From assembly GCA_035048485.1 (NCBI GenBank), contig CM068592.1, forward strand, positions 39,632,045 to 39,696,044: a stretch of 64,000 bases of DNA, written 5' to 3'. The position numbers and the translations under genes are program-made. A model generated the notes under the pieces. The model ran no database searches and had not been told where the DNA came from. It worked only from the letters and a program-made list of their open reading frames with translations. Every line of letters begins with the position of its first letter. The stretch's first letter is position 1. Shown here piece by piece: positions 10,561 through 23,810 of this stretch. This DNA is from Pteria penguin (Eukaryota > Mollusca > Bivalvia > Pterioida > Pteriidae).

Positions 10561-12717
10561 CATATATGTATGAGAGTGAAAAGAAACCGGTATAAAATGT
10601 TTCACAATCCATATTTATAAAACAAGTTAGAAATAACGGGTACAACACTCAGCTTTACAGATACAAAATTGGTACATGACGCCATGGAGAAGTGTTCCGT
10701 GCCGCCTGGTCATTTATGCCCTGTATGAGTCCATAGATAACGGATTAGTAAGGGTAGGGGAAACAACTTAACTCTAGACTTACTAGTATCACGGAAATAA
10801 ATCAACGTATACAATAATGTAATTAGTTACATTTCATTTCATTGAATGTTTCTGTATAACATAAATTTGCAAATTTAAGTAGTGTTTTCATTATTATGCT
10901 TTAAGAAGAAAGAAATTCGCACAGTATTATTCCTTACATAAAACGTACACGTGCCTCGCATTTCCAAGAATTCTTACATGAACTAAACCTATTAGTGTGC
11001 TTGGCTTAGGGGCGGATTATACAGCTTAATGTAAGTACAAGTATAAATTGTATGCCAAAGTTGAAGGCATATTGCAGATAATGTGAAGTAAGTCGATATA
11101 AGGGTCATTGATTAACACCTGTATAGCCTAAATAAAAAGAGGAATATCTATAGGGCCGGCATGTAATACATGCCATGCAGAAAAATCTCAGGCAAGGTTT
11201 TAATATGTAAGTCGAAATGCGCTTCTGGTGCACAAAATTATAACGTATATATCTTCTATGATTTATTTTTGTAGTAAAATTCGATACCTAGTGATATGTA
11301 ACGTTTGTAGCATTACCGTTATGGGTAATGCAAGATTGGAGAAATGAAAAATCATCACCGCCAGGAAGAGTTAAATATAGTGTTAGGTCTTTGTAGAGAC
11401 TTATACTTCTCTCTGTTAAAGTTCACACCTACTCTGTTTGAGTCATTTATTCGTACTAGTTAAGCCTGCAATCACCACCAGAAACGTTTATGTAGACAAA
11501 GCCGTTATGTATATCATTTGGTTAAGGGGGGCTTCAGTGCCAGCAAATGAAGGACATTAAAACATCTGAAACAAATTGTCACAGCGAGCACAAACAAATA
11601 AACTTTAAATCGCTTCTTTGTAAGATTAAATCGCTTCTTTGTAAGGTGTTGGTACACCCATATTATTCTAAGTATCGTTACCAGCATAAAATAATCTTTA
11701 ATCAATATAATACATGCGCATTCAGTGGTATGCCAAAAACTATGATTATTTCTTGGTTTCATTATTTTTTGTTTTACTTGAATAATTGTTGTCTGATTTA
11801 CAGTTTTAAGTCAATAAAACATCTTAAGTGTGTTAGAAATCTCTCAAGATTCATAATCATAAACTTTTTATGTCTACATCAGGTGCATATAAAAGATAAA
11901 ATGATGTAATCTCCCAAAACATTTACGTCATAGTTTAACCAATGCTGCATTTGAAAAATTTATATGTATAAATGTGTACACTTTGTTGAATAAGCAATTG
12001 ATAATATTAAAAGATACACATTAAAATGTGTGATGGTTGAAATAACAAAATCGTGTCATAACAACATTGAAGAGTGTTGAATAAATATTTTTTTTGGATC
12101 AATATTGCCTCTGATACCTGCTCACCAAGCTGTGAAACAGAACAACATTTATGTATGCTCCACTGATAAATAAAGCTAATCAGGCAGGGCTTGTTTATTC
12201 TGTAGTGAACATGATGTAGTTGGAGAACTTTATCTACTTTTAATTTATGTATACAGAATGAATTCACAGAGTTAATCACTTCACGTATAATACAGTCGCT
12301 GAAGCCTTGCTTTAGTGCAAGTTGAAAAGAAAGAGAAACCTATGAATTTATATATCATCCCCGTTCATAAACAAAAATGATTAAATCTGGGCAAGTATAT
12401 GTTACTTCAAAGACCATCTAAGAATTGGCCAATCTGTGAACCCTTTGTTTATGTTTATTGTAGTTTTATATTCTGATCGAGGTTTCTTCCGTCAGCCTAT
12501 TTTTGTAATATTGATCAAATCTATATTTTGATGGATGTGGCGGCAGGGTGGAGGTGTTGAATTCAACACATACTAATCACACTGAACACCTCCTTGAATT
12601 TTTTTCTAAAAAACATGCATGAATAATGTAAATTACTACTGATTTGAACTAGTTATTTGGACAGAATATAAACGTTACATGCGTTTTGACGTAATAAAGG
12701 ATCGTCCAAGTTTGAAA
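10561..12717. other. No gene seen; minor repeat traces
   Basis: Mostly unique-looking AT-rich sequence. Around 11195-11285 a piece (GTCGAAATGCGCTTCTGGTG, ACAAAATTATAACG) matches the end of dispersed repeat R. A 21-bp tandem duplication (AAATCGCTTCTTTGTAAGRTT) occurs near 11608-11650. The opposite-strand open frames at 11514-11762 and 11547-11909 show no recognisable domain. Confidence 0.45.
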
Positions 12718-12793
<76 letters not shown>

Positions 12794-12794
12794 T
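12718..12794. repeat. (ATT)n microsatellite
   Basis: An uninterrupted trinucleotide run of about 25 units. No LINE remnant could be recognised upstream, unlike the ATT run at 55318-55419. Confidence 0.97.
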
Positions 12795-13628
12795 TCTAAC
12801 TGTCTTAAGGACAGTGAAAGGTCAGTTCATATATGGACTAAAATTTGTTTTGATTAAACTAATTTCAAATTAAAATCAAGTGACAACGTAGTAGTAATAT
12901 TGTAACATATAGCCTTACTTGATCAATACCAGAATGAACTTTATCGGAGGCATATTCCCAAATAGCAGCCATACGGTTATAGCAAACAGAGATCAATTAC
13001 CTCTGCCGTCACAACACTTAAGGAACTCTTTTAAATGTAACACTTTGATTAATACGTATTTACGGTGGAAGCTGTAATTATCAGATATAATCTTATTTTA
13101 TTTTAAATCACATCACTTTTATTTGCGACTTTTACAGAATTACCGCTGGAATCGCATTAACGATAACGTTGTTTGTAATTTTGATGTGATATCTTACAAA
13201 AGTACACTCATTATGACGTCATCTAATTAATGTTTTAGAGGGAAGTAAGAAAGAATAAAACTTGTTAATAATTAAGACACTTTTCGAAACACTCATTGCA
13301 ATGTATAACCATTAGTCAGTAATGTAATGTAATGAAAAAGCTATTATATAAAAGAATTGATATATTGATTGCCGTCAAGTAAATATATAAGCACGCAAAC
13401 ACACACACATATACACACGAAAGAGAGAAAATCCCATTTAAATGAAAATGTAGTAAACATCTTTAGTAGGTTTGAAACATCTACTGATCACAAAATACTA
13501 TTAACGATTCCTAATTGAATGTGTTCTGTAATATTTGTCAAATTATGATTCATTCATTAGTTCTGTCAATCCCTCATTGACTCATGCATTCGTTTTTTCA
13601 ATTATTCATTTCTGAAAAATTCATAAAA
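12795..13628. other. No gene seen; downstream intron side of the GPCR exon
   Basis: AT-rich sequence that would be intron 3' of the GPCR exon at 13635-14029 on the minus strand. A short CA-rich stretch occurs near 13394-13420. I looked for a TM3 exon (a DRY-type segment) on the minus strand and did not recognise one. Confidence 0.4.
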
Positions 13629-13634
13629 ACTTAC

Positions 13635-14015
13635 ATATATGGTATACGTCATGGATTTGCATACTACATCACCTAGAGTCCACCATTTTTCGGCAAATGT
13701 GAATGCCGTGACGGGAATGACAATCACAAGAAACATGATGTCTGCTATTGACAGGTTCAACATGTACACATTTGGAGGCGACCGAATTCCGAATAAACAA
13801 AGGGTAAACACAACAAGTCCGTTCCCAATTAAGCCGATGACCACAAAGAATGACCACATGATCGGGACGTACATATAACTACCCTCTTCTACCTCTCCAG
13901 ATATATTAGTTCCTGTTTTGTTCATGTCTTCATATTGATAAATACTTCCATTTGTAAAGGAAATGACCGAGAACATCAAAGAAATATTTCGAGAATTTTC
14001 ACTCAAATTCATCAT
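13635..14015 (-). CDS. Neuropeptide-type rhodopsin-family GPCR, first coding exon (TM1-ECL1), copy 1
   Basis: A 127-codon coding exon of a class A GPCR. The extracellular N-terminus has NxS/T sequons at N3, N10, N22, N32 and N37. TM1 (about 49-74) has the G64-N65 pair (N1.50). TM2 (about 83-108) has LNLSIAD with D92 (2.50) and P101. ECL1 has WWTLGD, and C119 is the expected TM3 disulfide cysteine. The exon ends Y-T-I-Y in phase 0, where GTAAGT (13634-13629, minus strand) follows. An acceptor (CTCTTCCTTTTAG) ends at 14030, 14 nt before the ATG, so this exon also carries 5'UTR. The W-x-x-G-D and C-K spacing resembles galanin, allatostatin-A and kisspeptin receptors; the exact ligand class is inference. 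Reading on through the donor gives only ten more codons. Downstream exons were not found. Confidence 0.82.
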
Positions 14016-14031
14016 ATTTGTGATGCCGACT
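14016..14031 (-). promoter_or_regulatory. Splice acceptor and 5'UTR stub of GPCR exon copy 1
   Basis: On the minus strand a pyrimidine tract CTCTTCCTTTTAG ends at 14030 and exon sequence starts at 14029, leaving 14 nt of 5'UTR before the ATG at 14015. This implies at least one upstream noncoding exon at higher coordinates. It is a strong consensus match but unconfirmed by transcripts. Confidence 0.65.
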
Positions 14032-15533
14032 AAAAGGAAGAGTATTTTGCAATATATATTCTTGCCGTTATTTAAATTCTTGAAGTGCAGACCTCTCCAC
14101 TAGATATAAAATGACAAGTAAAATGTTTTTCATCAATCTGTTGATGATTTTGTCGAATCCTTTTCAGAGTTCTTTACATTTACGATTGATAACAAAGCAT
14201 ATACCCTCGATGTCATATAATAATTTTTCTCTAGTTTAAATATTTCCTTGTCTGAATTGTTTTACATATCCTACAATCACGGTCCAATGCCTCTATTAAA
14301 AATTATACACCTGTGGATTCCAAATAATCTCTGATCAAAGTGAATACAAATCACAAAACAACGTAACTTTCTTGTTAACAACAAATACCGATAATATATT
14401 GTAGTCATAAGAAACTTGCGTTTTTATACGTCATCAAAATATTTTACATCAAGTAGAAAATATACTGAAACGGATACACAGGTAACAGCTACTGATGACA
14501 TGGAACATATCCACGGTAAACACACACGTCTAACGCAGTCTACTGTTTCTGTGCTATATTCTAGTGAGTATAACTTTGATCGGTTTTGTATGTATTCTGA
14601 AGTTTATCGTAAATTAATTAATCTCTGTTCACTGTATCAATGTTTACAACGATACTTTTATCATATATTTATAATTCATGACCCAAGCTTTGTGGTTCCG
14701 AAAGTCAGGTTGATGCATGGGATTTTCAATAAAAGAATTCCACGTTAAAGTATTAGCGGTAAGATATTCCTCAATTAGTCAACTATCTCAAACAATCTAT
14801 CTTATATATGTACACAAAATTAAAGAAACATCTCCAAAATTCACCCATGTCGAATAAGTCTTTGTCAAACGGCAACCTTTGATATTTGAAAACATTGATC
14901 ACCAACAATAGCTTTCAGGAAATTGAATTGTTTCCCGCCGTGTCATTATCTCTGTTTGATCCAGAAGTAATCGCTGCTTTATCCCCAAGTCTGAATATGC
15001 AGTTGTTAAGGCAGAAAAGCTGAACCGAGCTTTTAATTTACGATGGTTATGCTCAATGTGCACGATAGGAAGTAATGCCACGGGGACATAACAATACTTA
15101 GTTTCGTATTTTACATGGAACTTTGCTTAAATATAAATGAGTAAAGAAAAATCATATCGCAACATGATACATATACAATGCTTGTTAATATTCAATGTTT
15201 GACTTTAGAAGGTCTGATTGGTGTTTGTTACCTGAGGCATGCACAAATGACTCATATCGAAAATGCTATCTGTATTTCTATGGCGCAATATTGTCAGAAG
15301 TTTCATTGTATTGATATCTTAGCTTTTTAAATGTGAATGAAATGAATATTGTTCGTGTAATGGCACATTCTTTTTTTTTTAATTATAAAGTTCATAACAT
15401 GTTAAATTACATTAACAATGGCCATGGTGAACGCATTAAAGCTGGCCTCTCACCATAAAAAGAGAAGGTGTTTCGCCCTAGGTCAGCCTCGCTGCCGTAT
15501 ATTTTATGAATACGGTAAGGCAAAATGGAGTCG
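14032..15533. other. No gene seen
   Basis: Upstream intron side of GPCR copy 1. Small open frames at 14416-14748 (plus) and 14899-15081 (minus) have no recognisable domain, and no repeat family was recognised. Confidence 0.4.
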
Positions 15534-15780
15534 CAAACAGAACAATCTTATTGAAACGCGACTTGTACTTCGTTCGTCTACGCTACTCTCAATGTACAAA
15601 ATCTTACAACTGCCGATTCGAGGTCATCTCAGGATGACCTTTCAGTACAGCCAGTCAGAATTTGAGTTAGAGATCTTTCGGTATTGTTTGTATGTAATAT
15701 AACACCGAAAGATCTTGTACATGGAGAATAGCGTAGAGGAGCGAAAAACAAGTAGCGTTTTAATAAGATTGCAAACAGAA
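15534..15780. mobile_element. Palindromic MITE with 9-bp target duplication (Mutator-like)
   Basis: A 229-bp element (15543-15771) with inverted arms of about 62 bp starting CAATCTTATT and ending AATAAGATTG, separated by about 100 bp. The sequence CAAACAGAA flanks it exactly on both sides (15534-15542 and 15772-15780). A 9-bp target duplication points to the Mutator superfamily, though the termini are not diagnostic by eye. A second hairpin (AGATCTTTCGGT against ACCGAAAGATCT) sits in the centre. No coding capacity. Confidence 0.85.
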
Positions 15781-16389
15781 GAAATTCTCTTAACATAAAA
15801 TAAATAAATAAATACCACATAAGAATAACTTTAACCTCCTCTTGTCAATTTTGAGTTGCTTCTTTGCCGCTTATATAGTCGGTATGACCTTTGTGTAGCA
15901 TTTAACATGAAGGCAACTCACTGAATTCTCTACAATACCTATACCATGTATTCACCAACAACATCTCGGGAGAATATCACACTTTCCACAAAATCCAATG
16001 TGTTACCGGTTCCATAATGAGCCATAAAGCTTATAGAAAGCAATACCGTATAATTAAATAAAATTCGCGAACATATCAGAGAGGACTGCACTCTAAGCAT
16101 TTACCCCATCTCATATCGGATCAAGTCAAGACTACATCAGTAATGCTATTGTTCTTTAAATTGCTATGATAATATATTATGTTGCCTCAGTTAGGTAAAG
16201 TGCTACATACTGCTTTTACAATGACGTCATAAGTCTTAAAAAGCGGAAATGCAATGTAACAAGTAATATGAACATAACTCTCCAGAATTATCATTGTTTC
16301 TCAGGGATGTCATGTTCATGTTCTGTAAATGGTTATTGTATGACAATCAGTAGGAGTAAAAGGGGAAAACCTATTGGCTATTCTTTATC
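15781..16389. other. No gene seen
   Basis: AT-rich sequence with no ORF or repeat that I can support. Confidence 0.4.
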
Positions 16390-16709
16390 ATGTAAAGATG
16401 ATGGATAAATCGAAACCATTGGTCCGAAAATCATGAATACAAAGGATATACAAGAACAGTGAAAATAAAAACCAAATAGAAAACAACGAAAAATGTCTAC
16501 TTGAACATAGGTGAACCCCCTTGATGGAGTGAGATCAAGTGCCAGGGGAGAGTGAGCATCTCCTTCTTGCTAGCAACACCCGTCACATACACCCAATAGA
16601 AAGAGTCAAATCGTGTAAATTCATATATATTTATATATGAGAAGTCAAAGTAGGTATCCTTCTGGTATAGAAGGTGTCAAATCTGTGTAAAATGATCGGA
16701 CTCAGTCTC
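16390..16709 (-). mobile_element. Retroelement D, copy D2: 3' tail
   Basis: The same tail as at 8682-9004: ATGTAAAGATGATGGATAAA at its end, the shared core at 16535-16580 (minus strand GACGGGTGTTGCTAGCAAGA onward), and the CTATACCAGAAGG-like block next to the RT end. Confidence 0.85.
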
Positions 16710-17640
16710 ATTCCAGAATGTCATTTAAAAGTCTGGATAACGAGATATCGGATTGTGTAATAAGAAACTCGTAACGACCATAGAACTTCTTCCGTGACGT
16801 TGTTAGTCTAGCACATATATAACCCTGGTTGAGTAGCTTATCTGAAAGTCACATAGCCCTCAGAACAATGTCATTGTAATTTGAACATGCTCTGGAATAA
16901 CGTATTAACTGAGATATGAATACGCCGTATGCGTGCGATGATGGAAAGTTGTTACTTAAGAAAGGAAAGTTTGTGCTAGCGAAATTGAATTCGTCACGTT
17001 TGTCACAGAGTGCTTAGGTAATCCGCGAATGAAGGATTATTAATTGATCTGTATAACTGTAAGTGAAATTAAAGACAAGAGCCAATTGTTTGAATGAATT
17101 GAGCTTCATATGAGTCAAGGAATATGTCAGCCAGAAGTGGGGCACAGTTAGTACTCACTGGCAATTTGTTGAAAAACCTTTTCTCCAAACACCACAAAAT
17201 TTCATCGATAAGAAAGTTCAAAATCTGGATGACATCTTTCAGTACATTTATTTTTGGAATCAGACTTTTCACTGACAAAAAAAGTTTTATCATGGCCTTT
17301 AACTGTATATTTGAATTTGTGGCTTCCGTTTTTACTTGTAAATGCATTTTTGATAATTTCCACTAATCTGTCTTTTAATTTCTGATTAGGGATCGTTGTA
17401 TAAGAATCGAAAAGTCAAAAGACTTGATGGAGTGAATTTTAGTAAAAGTTTTTGATTTCAGTTGTCCAATAACTCTTTTGATTTTTTAAGGATCCACATT
17501 AGATTAATTCCACTTCTGGAATATACTATTTCGCAATGACTATGTAGGCCTGATTTAATTTCTGATGATAATTTTGTGGAAACATCGATGCAGATTTTGT
17601 GGAACACTTCGAGGAACCAATCGACTGATATAAATTATAA
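16710..17640 (-). pseudogene. Penelope-like reverse transcriptase, copy D2 (heavily decayed)
   Basis: The longest D copy at its N-terminal side but the most degraded. On the minus strand, 17460-17640 reads with interruptions as SRSGINLMWILKKSKELLD, and 17390-17460 as a motif-A remnant (SIKSFDF). Near 17069-17347 the motif-B block is truncated to STNCAPLLADIFLDSYEAQF, lacking the GIPMG part. Motif C and the SYLD segment are removed by a deletion near 17010-17060. The C-terminal end is recognisable near 16710-16990 with stops. Confidence 0.75.
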
Positions 17641-17644
17641 AATT

Positions 17645-18160
17645 GTACAGTTCGGTCTTTATGTGTAAGCACGATACTGCCAAGTGATTGTTCAGTTCGT
17701 CTTTATATGTAAGCATGGTACTGCCAAGTGATTGTCCAGTTCGTCTTTATGTGTAAGCATGGTACTGCCAAATGATTGTCCAGTTCGTCTTTATGTGTAA
17801 GCACGATAATTCCAAGTGATTGTCCAGCTCTTGATCATTGTGTAAGCACGATTCTGCCAAGTGATTGTCCGGTTTGTCTTTATGTGTAAGCACGATACAG
17901 CCAAGCGATTGTCCGGTTTGTCTTTATGTGTAAGCACGATACGGACAAGTGATTGTTCGGTTTGTCTTTATGCGTAAGCACGATACGGCCAAGTGACTGT
18001 CCAGTTCTTGTTTATGTGTAACGACAAGTGATTGTCCGGTTTGTCTTTATGCGAAAGCACGATACGACCAAGTGACTGTCCAGTTCTTGTTTATGTGTAA
18101 CTGCAATATTGCCAAATGATTGTCCAGTTCCTGTTTATGTGAAAACACATTACTAGCAAA
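17645..18160. repeat. 44-bp minisatellite
   Basis: About 11 copies of a 44-bp unit, approximately TGTAAGCACGATACTGCCAA then GTGATTGTCCAGTTCGTCTT and TATG. Units are rather diverged (GTTCGTC, GTTTGTC, GTTCTTG) and at least one has a 13-nt deletion near 18020. It directly follows the N-terminal side of RT copy D2. Confidence 0.9.
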
Positions 18161-18663
18161 AGGTTGTCTTGTTTGGTTTTATTACAATACTTTCCTGCAA
18201 TTTAATCTATATCGTCCTGTTGTCTGTAGGGTGGAAGGTCATGTCAAAATATGAACAATGTAGAGGTTGTCCAGTAGGGATGTAAATATCTCATAATTTT
18301 ACATTAATAAACTATTTATATATTAAGCTATGTAAGTTCTTGTCAGATTTTATTTGGAGTATTAATTAAAATGTCAATAGTTAATTCTAAGGAAAACGTA
18401 ACATATAAATAAATTTCACACAGCTGGGCCAGATAACTTATTTCTGATGATGATAAAACATACTGGTCGCACTATTCCTCGGACAAATTATACATGTTTG
18501 ATGATAGAATATTTTATATAAAAGCCAATCTCAACTGTATCCCACAACAAGTTAAGAGTGATATATTACTAGACCGAACCTGACCCTTATCTATAATATT
18601 TCTGAATTAGTATTCAAATGATGACTATAATCAGAAAATACCTAAGGGTTAATCATATCTTGT
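18161..18663. other. No gene seen
   Basis: AT-rich sequence between the 44-bp array and the inverted F pair; nothing recognised. Confidence 0.4.
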
Positions 18664-18900
18664 AGTCCATGAAATAAAATGACAATATCGAGTATAGTGT
18701 CATATTTATATCGAGGCGAAACCAGGTGACCGGGAGGAGTAAGCGTCCCCTGGTTGCATGCAACGCCCGTAGCAAACGTTCTGCTACAACTTTTTCAAGT
18801 CGAGGACGTAAATACATAAATATACACATACGAACACATATGAGACAAGAACACTAAGTCAAATTATCATATTTACCGTATGGAATGCTGCTGAATTGGA
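18664..18900 (-). repeat. Dispersed repeat F, copy 1a
   Basis: On the minus strand this holds a GACACTATACTCGATATTGT-like segment, then the shared core at 18725-18775 read downward (GTTGCATGCAACCAGGGGAC and onward), and a TATTTATGTATTTACGTCC segment. It forms an inverted pair with copy 1b. Confidence 0.75.
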
Positions 18901-19125
18901 ATTCCGACGACGGGAATGCATGTGAACAAATGTCTGTATATATTCATATTATTTCTGGTCTCACCACGATTTAATTGGGGTTCACATTTGTCTGAATATG
19001 ACACTTTACACGATAGTGTCCATTTATTCCATGAATTACGAGATATGGTGTACCCTTTGATACTTCTTCTTTGTTTACTCTTTTCAAATCACGTATTGTC
19101 AAAAAGTTATGATGGTTAGTTTGTA
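18900..19125 (+). repeat. Dispersed repeat F, copy 1b (inverted partner)
   Basis: Plus-strand F sequence: GGTCTCACCACGATTTAATT, GGGGTTCACATTTGTCTGAA, TATGACAC, TTATTCCATGAATTACGAGA and TATGG. The core hairpin part is reduced to GACGGGAATGCATGTGAAC. With copy 1a it could form a long hairpin in RNA. Confidence 0.7.
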
Positions 19126-20879
<1,754 letters not shown>

Positions 20880-21386
20880 GGGCCTTGTCCAAACCTCTTT
20901 CAGAGGAGACATGGTCCTGAACCTCGTCCCCTCTGACTGTTAGTCGGGACTCCTACAGATCTAGGGTCTTAGCTCGCTTTCAGACTGGCAGAGCACGGTT
21001 TATCATGTTGATGTCGCATATATTTTTATACCATTATGTTTTTTACAATACCTTACGTGTTTATATTTTTATGACCTCTCAATATGCGATACCTGTTGAC
21101 CCTTGTTCTTTACATGGAGGATTATTTATAAATTTTTAAATGTACGTCTTTTGATTGTTCTGCTGTTACGGTGAGTGGGAAGGTGGGCCCGTAAACCGGT
21201 TAACCACACCATTTGTTTGGCTTTTGTCAAATTAAATGACCGTCCTAAGTCGGTATCGTAATTGCACTACAATCAAATATTTTTGTAATGTGTTAAATGT
21301 TCTATTATATTATTTATATTCATGTATTGTATAGCTCCATGGTGACTTCTGCCACATAACTGAGCCGGTAACTCCTCTTTTTTCTT
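20880..21386 (+). mobile_element. Retroelement P, copy B: 3' tail
   Basis: The best reference tail in the window, about 505 bp: GACTGTTAGTCGGGACTCC, GCTCGCTTTCAGACTGGCAG, GATTATTTATAAATTTTTAA, GTGAGTGGGAAGGTGGGCCC, GTAAACCGGTTAACCACACC, then the conserved GACCGTCCTAAGTCGGTATC and GTAATTGCACTACAATC. It ends CTCCATGGTGACTTCTGCC and a CTCCTCTTTTTTCTT terminus. Confidence 0.9.
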
Positions 21387-22400
21387 AAACATATATACTA
21401 AGCAAAAATTTAAAAAATCACACTTTTCAATGTTGAATAAATCCAATATATGATAACGAAGTTTTACACCATTATGCATGGGCAATAGTGACTTATAACT
21501 GTCTACTGGACAAGCTCAATTACCCATGTGCAGTCAACCGTAACTGGATAATTTAGCAGTTGGTTGTCTATATATTTGAACGCACAGGTGCGCACATGTA
21601 AAATTTATTTAAGTTTTTGCATTGCAAGCAATCTTATAATTAGACTCCTTGCAGATACGAATATCTCAAAAGTTCGTCGTTTAAGACTGACTGGCAGCAT
21701 TGAAGATCGTCCTCGAATAGGTAGACCACGTGCTACTACGGTTCGCTATGACCGTTACATGGCATTGACGCATCTTCGTCAACATCATTTGCCAGTAACT
21801 CTTACGGCAAAACGTTATGGTGTCAACGCACAGACTATACGTAATAGGTTAAGGCTAGAAATAGGCCGATATGAGCTTACAGGCAATATTTCGGACATGA
21901 TATACTAATACATGTGTCCTTCAAAGAAACAGGTTTGGCGGAGGCAGCGTTATGATATAGAGTGGAATCATGGGCGGCGTGAAAACGCGCCTTGTAGTAA
22001 TAAATGGTATTGTAAATGCACAGGCCTATACTAGGCAGATTCTAGCTCCAGTACATACCTTCATCCAGAGACATGCTCTAGGGGTTGCCTTTCAACATGA
22101 CAATGCTCGTCCGCATACCGCGCGACTTAGTCAACGCCACCTTCAACGAAATAACGTTAACGTCCTCCCATGGCTCTGATCTCAATCCGATCAAGCACAT
22201 ATGGGATTTATTGAGTAGAAGAGCGCACTTGCGACATCCATTGACCATTCAGGAGCTCAAGAATGCTCTCTTAGCAGAATGGAATATTCTCGTATACGGG
22301 ATTGATTCATTTCACCGGAAGTGGGGTTCTAGATCAATACATCTGTAACATCTATGTAGCACGATGTATTACTACGTAATTATTACTATACATACTGGGA
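21387..22400 (+). pseudogene. Tc1-type transposase remnant
   Basis: The plus-strand frame from about 21656 reads VRRLRLTGSIEDRPRIGRPR and onward through ALTHLRQHHLPVTLTAKRYG to QTIRNRLR, typical of the Tc1/Tc3 helix-turn-helix region. After a stop and a deletion that removes the first catalytic Asp region, a second frame has RFGGGSVM, GIMGGVKTRLVVINGIVNAQ and QHDNARPHTARL (second Asp). A frameshift then leads to DLNPIKHIWDLL, where the family normally has DLNPIEHLWD, so the catalytic Glu is Lys. It is dead by several criteria. ACTAAGCAAAAATTTAAAAA near 21392 may be the left inverted terminus; the right end is unclear. Confidence 0.85.
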
Positions 22401-22499
22401 TACAAAAAAGTTTTTATTAACTCTTTTAATATTTATATGTTTGTTTACTTGTGTTGACTGATTTCATGTTCTTGTTACACACTATTATTGTTATTAAAT

Positions 22500-22705
22500 A
22501 ACCGGACTTTTGCGACGGGTGTTGCATGCAACCAGGGGGCGTTTACTCCTCCTGGTCTCACCTCGAATTTATTGGAGTTCGCATTTGTCTGAATATGACA
22601 CTAAACACGATATTGTCCCCTTTGTTCCATGGACTGTGAGATATAGTTTACCCTTCGGTACTTCTTCGTTTTTAACTTTCCTATCTGAAAATATTTTTAG
22701 CGTAG
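22500..22705 (+). repeat. Dispersed repeat F, copy 2
   Basis: Contains CGGACTTTTGCGACGGGTG, the palindrome GTTGCATGCAAC, then CAGGGGGCGTTTACTCCTCC and GGTCTCACCTCGAATTTATT, followed by GGAGTTCGCATTTGTCTGAA, TATGACAC, TCCATGGACTGTGAGATAT and a CTTCTTCG end. The GGGCAC segment between CTCC and CTGGTC is missing here. Confidence 0.8.
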
Positions 22706-23164
22706 TATTGAAACTAGGACGAAGATGTGTTAATTGTCAGGAATGAAGAAGCACTTATAGGTGGTAAAAAGGGGTCTATTTCGCGAGAAAAAAATCAAGA
22801 ATCACCTAGATTCTCATAATCTAGCCAATAAAGTCATTACACTTTACGGCAACAGTATGCGGAGTAAAATTCGTGCTGTGTAGCAAACAGGGATGGCCAT
22901 ACCCGATATTAAGCAATTATGGATTGATTTGACAATGAAATACTAAATTTTGATTCCAATCAGAATTTTGTGAGTTTCTGAAATAACGCCTTACATATTT
23001 CTTGGCCTGTTTTCAGTTAAATGCTTTATCAAATTTTGACAGGATTGTTAAATGCTATTATAAGATGTCTAAATTAGTTTATAAGATTATTTGAAAAAAA
23101 GACATGTACCATTTAGAAAATAACTCAGATTGTATACAGTTGTTGCCTTTTTTGCTCAATATAT
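22706..23164. other. No gene seen
   Basis: AT-rich sequence; nothing recognised. Confidence 0.4.
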
Positions 23165-23410
23165 GCTATAAGTTTGTGCACCAGATGCGCATTTCAACAT
23201 TTAATGCCCCTTCAGTGATGCTCATGGCCGAATGATTGGAATTGTAATAATGTATAAATATTTGAAGAGCACAATTAAAACCGAAGTGGCCGAAAATGTG
23301 AGCCAAAGATTCAGTCTAAGGACATAGCTACATGTATGCATGAGGGAGTTACTCCTTAGTTTTAGAGTGATTTATAAAATTTCATGACTAACAACTTTAA
23401 GTATTTTTAT
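23165..23410 (-). repeat. Dispersed repeat R, copy in reverse orientation
   Basis: On the minus strand it reads GAGCATCACTGAAGGGGCAT, then TTGAAATGCGCATCTGGTGC and ACAAACTTATAGC at one end, with AAATATTTATACATT, TGTCCTTAGACTGAATCTTT and AAATCACTCTAAAACTAAGG elsewhere. These match, in order, the copies at 31455-31895 and 60050-60440. It is the most diverged of the long copies. Confidence 0.7.
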
Positions 23411-23589
23411 ACGACTTCATTTTATGCATGGAAAGTGTATTTAATATAAATTAATATTAGAACATATATACATTACAATTTTAAAACAATAGTGGCAAAA
23501 AAAAAATTAGCCCTAGAATAAATCTAAGGACAGAGCTGATTAAATCTTTTACCTAAACCGCTTGAAATAAAAGAAATATACTTGTAATA

Positions 23590-23810
23590 TCTTTCTACGG
23601 GGTATATGTGACGGGTGTTGCTAGCAAGCAGGAGATGCTCACTCTCCCCGGGCACCTGATCTCACTCCATCACAGGGGTTCACATATGCTCTTCAAGTAG
23701 ACATATTTTGTTATTTTCCATTTGTTTTTCATTTTCACTGATTTTGTATGTCCTATGGTTTCATGATTTTTGGATTTGTGGTTTGGATTTATCCATCATC
23801 TTTACATCAT
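23590..23810 (+). mobile_element. Retroelement D: solo 3' tail
   Basis: Plus-strand tail without RT: CTACGGGGTATATGTGACGG, the shared core with TTGCTAGCAA palindrome and GGGCACCTGATCTCACTCC, then CACATATGCTCTTCAAGTAG, TTTCACTGATTTTGTATGTC and the terminus GGATTTATCCATCATCTTTA. A severely 5'-truncated copy of family D. Confidence 0.85.

Noticed and set aside
15418..15702. A 94-residue plus-strand ORF
   Set aside because: It runs into a MITE whose boundaries are fixed by a 9-bp target duplication, and its own sequence shows no recognisable domain.
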